Assembly (NCBI RefSeq): GCF_000832985.1
Contig: NZ_CP009920.1
Coordinates: 1,860,001-1,924,000 of the forward strand
From: Priestia megaterium NBRC 15308 = ATCC 14581
GTDB taxonomy: Bacteria; Bacillota; Bacilli; Bacillales; Bacillaceae_H
Length of the DNA stretch: 64,000 nt
Reading direction: 5' to 3'
Positions within the stretch are counted from its first letter, which is position 1, and the number at the start of each line of letters is the position of its first letter. Below the pieces are notes generated by a model, which worked only from the letters and a program-made list of their open reading frames with translations, made no database searches and had not been told where the DNA came from. A program made the translations under genes and the position numbers. Positions 61,477 through 64,000 of this stretch are shown here, piece by piece.

Positions 61477-63237
61477 TTACTGCTGAACTTTTTCTTTCTT
61501 TTTCAACTCTTGTTTTTCATGTGCTTTCCCGTGTGCCCGCATACGATCTTCCTCTACTTCCTTAGAAATCTTTAGTCCACGCGGCACGTTATTTACTTCA
61601 ACTTCCGTCATACCTTTTCCATCTTTTTTATATTGAAAGGAAGCTCGAGTTGAAATTTCTGCACCAGGCTCTGTTACAAAAGGCACAACGCGATAATCGG
61701 CTTGCCATATATCAGGAGTTACCGTACACCTTACATATCCTCTATAATCATTAAAAAATGTGAGGTGTGGATTTTGACTTAAAATTTTATCCGTGTCTGC
61801 TCGTTTATCTGCTCCGTTCCCTCCGGAAGTGATGGAGGTGCCGATGAACTCTGCACCAATAATTCTTGAATTAAGGTTAGCAAAATCCGCGTATAAGTTA
61901 GAAGCCCAGTTAGCGTGTACATCTCCAGTTAGTACAATGACGTTGTCCAACTTTTTCTTTTCAATAAAATCAATGACGCGCTGACGATTCGCCGTATACC
62001 CATCCCATGCATCCATGCTGTATGTAGGCTTAGCAGCCGTTCCAAATTTTCTTGGCGCAAAGAAAATTTGTTGAGCCAGTACGTTCCAATGACACGCTGA
62101 CTTTTCAAGATTAGTAAACAGCCATTTTTCTTGTTCATTCCCCAATAGCGTACGTTTGGGATCAAGAGATTCTGGCGTTTGCGGCTTTGTTCCGTCTCCG
62201 TTTGCTTGATCGTCTCTGTATTGACGCGTATCCAACACTTGAAAAGAAGCTAATTTCCCATATGAAAAGTCACGATATAATCTCATATCCGCTCCGTGAG
62301 GCAAGGATGTTTGACGCAAAGGCATGTGTTCGTAATAAGCTTGATAAGCTGCCGCACGGCGTTGAATAAATGCTTCTACTGATTGGCCTTTTTCAGGAAT
62401 TACATTTGCATAATTGTTTTCTACTTCATGGTCATCCCACGTCACAATCCATGGAAAAACAGCGTGAGCAGACTTCAAATTGGCATCTGCCCTGTACTGA
62501 GCATGCCTGTTTCGATAATCTTGCAGCGTTTGAATTTCTGCGCTGCTGTGAGTACGAACGTTTCCGCTTGCAGCCACGTACTCGTTTGGTCCATATTCAT
62601 AGATGTAATCGCCCAAATGAACGACAAAATCTAATTGTTCTTTAACCATATGCTCATAGGCTGTAAAGTACCCATGTTCATATTGCTGACACGAAGCAAA
62701 TGCAAACGTCATACTGGCTACTTCTTCATTTGCTGAAGGAAGTGTTTTTGTTTTTCCAACCGGGCTTAACTCATGGCCGCTTTTAAATCGATAATAATAA
62801 ATATGACTCGGCTTCAATCCTTTTACATCAACGTGAACCGAATGAGCAAGTTCAGGTCTAGCCACTTCTGTTCCTCGTTTGACAATTCGATGAAAGTCTT
62901 CATCTTCACTAAGCTCCCATTTTACTGGAATAGGTTGATTAGGCATTCCCCCGCCATTCAATGGGTCTGGTGCTAATCTTGTCCAAAGAACAATGCTATC
63001 TGCTAAAGGGTCTCCTGATGCGACGCCTAGAGTGAACGGATAACTTAAAAATTTAGGCGCTGCAGCTGAAACTTCTACTGCATTTAAACCAACAGACTGA
63101 GCAATTGTTAAGCCAAGTGATACTCCCGCTACTTTTCCAGCTCCTTGTAAAAAACGCCGTCTATCAAACCCTTTACTCGAAGAAAAGCTATTCTGTTTCA
63201 CTTGCTCTATTAATTCGTTTAACGATTTATTTTCCAC
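61477..63237 (-). CDS. phoD: Secreted alkaline phosphatase / phosphodiesterase PhoD
   Basis: A phosphodiesterase/alkaline phosphatase exported folded by Tat; it helps recover phosphate from teichoic acids and esters. The 586-residue precursor has the twin-arginine motif DRRRFLQ (residues 25-31), a hydrophobic region and an AxA cleavage site near residue 58. The catalytic part has metal-binding blocks HLGDYIYEYG, VTWDDHEVENNY and LTGDVHANW. It lies in an operon with tatA and tatC, and three PhoP-type boxes lie upstream. Confidence 0.95.
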   Translation of the reverse strand: MENKSLNELIEQVKQNSFSSSKGFDRRRFLQGAGKVAGVSLGLTIAQSVGLNAVEVSAAAPKFLSYPFTLGVASGDPLADSIVLWTRLAPDPLNGGGMPNQPIPVKWELSEDEDFHRIVKRGTEVARPELAHSVHVDVKGLKPSHIYYYRFKSGHELSPVGKTKTLPSANEEVASMTFAFASCQQYEHGYFTAYEHMVKEQLDFVVHLGDYIYEYGPNEYVAASGNVRTHSSAEIQTLQDYRNRHAQYRADANLKSAHAVFPWIVTWDDHEVENNYANVIPEKGQSVEAFIQRRAAAYQAYYEHMPLRQTSLPHGADMRLYRDFSYGKLASFQVLDTRQYRDDQANGDGTKPQTPESLDPKRTLLGNEQEKWLFTNLEKSACHWNVLAQQIFFAPRKFGTAAKPTYSMDAWDGYTANRQRVIDFIEKKKLDNVIVLTGDVHANWASNLYADFANLNSRIIGAEFIGTSITSGGNGADKRADTDKILSQNPHLTFFNDYRGYVRCTVTPDIWQADYRVVPFVTEPGAEISTRASFQYKKDGKGMTEVEVNNVPRGLKISKEVEEDRMRAHGKAHEKQELKKKEKVQQ

Positions 63238-63269
63238 TGCACATGCCCCTTCCTCATGATTTAACTCAA

Positions 63270-63311
63270 ATTATAAATACTGTTTGTAAAAGGAATATAA
63301 AGGATTGTAAA
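63270..63311 (-). promoter_or_regulatory. PhoP boxes and -10 element of phoD-tatAC
   Basis: On the minus strand, TTTACA (63306-63311), TTTATA (63296-63301) and TTTACA (63285-63290) recur every 10-11 bases, as PhoP boxes (TTAACA-like) do, and a TATAAT (63270-63275) follows nine bases later. This fits activation by PhoP~P under phosphate limitation. Confidence 0.65.
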
Positions 63312-63476
63312 GAAGCACTTACTGCAAAACAGGTATTTTTAACCATTTTATTTCATTGACAAAATAATTGAACTGACGACAGCAACCTTTAAATTTCTTC
63401 ATTTTCTTAATTTTCTTTTTAACAATAGTTCTTTACGCTCGTTTTTCTTCATCCAAATTTTACAAAGTCCAACAAC

Positions 63477-63509
63477 TAAAAAAAGGCAGCATACCTAAGT
63501 ATGCTGCCT
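63477..63509 (-). terminator. Terminator of prfB
   Basis: An 11-bp stem (GGCAGCATAC at 63485-63494 with 63499-63509) is followed on the minus strand by TTTTTTTT. Confidence 0.92.
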
Positions 63510-63518
63510 GCCTCTTAA

Positions 63519-64000
63519 TTAAATATGAGAACGTAAATACGCATCGATAAACGGATCTAGATCTCCATCCATTACGCTTTGCGTGTTTCCGACTTCCGTA
63601 TTTGTGCGGTGATCTTTTACTAATGAATACGGATGGAATACGTACGAACGAATTTGACTTCCCCATCCAATATCTTTTTGTTCTCCGCGAATTTCAGCTA
63701 GCTGTTCTTGCTGCTTTTCAATTTCTAATTGATACAGCTTAGATTTTAACATCTTCATTGCTTGCTCACGGTTTTTAATTTGTGAACGTTCTGTCTGACA
63801 AGATACGACTACATTAGTTGGGAGGTGAGTAATACGAACAGCTGAATCTGTTGTATTGATATGCTGACCTCCCGCACCACTTGCACGATACGTATCAACC
63901 TTCAAATCTTCCGTACGAATATCAATTGAAATTTCATCATTAAATTCCGGCATTATGTCGCACGATACGAATGATGTATGACGACGGCCTGATGAATCAA
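63519..64000 (-). CDS. prfB: Peptide chain release factor 2 (partial, C-terminal part)
   Basis: RF2 reads UGA and UAA and releases the finished peptide. Only the last 160 or so residues are in the window; the frame is open through base 64000, so the 5' part, where the programmed +1 frameshift would be, is outside. The GGQ catalytic motif is present in [18 protein letters not shown]. The C-terminal domain ends in [17 protein letters not shown] strong terminator follows. The ATG at 63953 is internal, not the start. Confidence 0.95.
   Translation of the reverse strand, partial: DSSGRRHTSFVSCDIMPEFNDEISIDIRTEDLKVDTYRASGAGGQHINTTDSAVRITHLPTNVVVSCQTERSQIKNREQAMKMLKSKLYQLEIEKQQEQLAEIRGEQKDIGWGSQIRSYVFHPYSLVKDHRTNTEVGNTQSVMDGDLDPFIDAYLRSHI

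Noticed and set aside
63519-63953. A separate short release-factor-like gene starting at 63953
   Set aside because: The frame is open upstream to the window edge with RF2 sequence, so it is the end of prfB.

Overview
The window is a contiguous stretch of chromosome from a low-GC Gram-positive rod of the Bacillaceae. I think it is Priestia (Bacillus) megaterium or a close relative. The gene order closely follows the Bacillus subtilis blocks smpB-rnr-est-secG, cggR-gap-pgk-tpiA-gpmI-eno, clpP/crh-whiA-yvcK-rapZ-yvcI-trxB, hisZGDBHAFI, yvoF-ppaX-lgt-hprK, yvlABCD, uvrBA, csbA-minJ-ctpB and ftsEX-cccB-prfB. The tmRNA tag reads GKSNNNFALAA. I infer the species from recalled gene order and this tag; no database was searched. 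I see no phage, insertion sequence, CRISPR array or rRNA operon.

Layout. Bases 1-8290 are a molybdenum and formate module: mobA, moaA, fdhD and a DUF2294/MpsC-like gene, then a large iron-sulfur/Mo formate dehydrogenase with its DUF1641 partner, then modAB without modC. The formate dehydrogenase has a promoter followed by a roughly 190-nt leader that ends in an intrinsic terminator just before its ribosome binding site, so it looks like an attenuator or riboswitch. Bases 8300-13150 hold trans-translation and RNA decay genes (ssrA, smpB, rnr), a carboxylesterase and secG. Bases 13350-20780 are the central glycolytic operon under CggR, with a paired operator. Next come a glutaredoxin, sigma-54 (sigL), a lipoprotein, tRNA-Arg(CCG), and clpP with a CtsR box.

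Bases 24490-31000 contain the crh-whiA-yvcK-rapZ-yvcI operon, trxB and a TPR protein. Bases 31180-37683 are the whole histidine pathway in one operon. Its first gene, hisZ, carries a one-base frameshift in an A run. Bases 37867-40884 hold yvoF, ppaX, lgt and hprK. Bases 41073-43118 are the yvlABCD membrane-stress operon, with an ECF-type promoter. Excision repair (uvrBA, with a LexA-like box) follows. A proline catabolism unit lies between uvrB and csbA: proline dehydrogenase, P5C dehydrogenase and a divergent regulator. That regulator is built like a sigma-54 activator but has lost the GAFTGA loop and both arginine fingers.

Bases 52964-64000 hold division, envelope and secretion genes: csbA, minJ, ctpB, a catalytically intact M23 peptidase, ftsX and ftsE. 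They are followed by a flavodoxin-like reductase, cytochrome c-551 and the tatC-tatA-phoD unit, in which a twin-arginine phosphodiesterase sits with its own translocase behind PhoP-type boxes. The truncated 3' part of prfB ends the window. Carbon control links several distant genes here: HprK phosphorylates HPr and Crh, PpaX removes the pyrophosphate made by the reverse reaction, CggR controls glycolysis, and YvcK and RapZ act on cell-wall and carbon flux.
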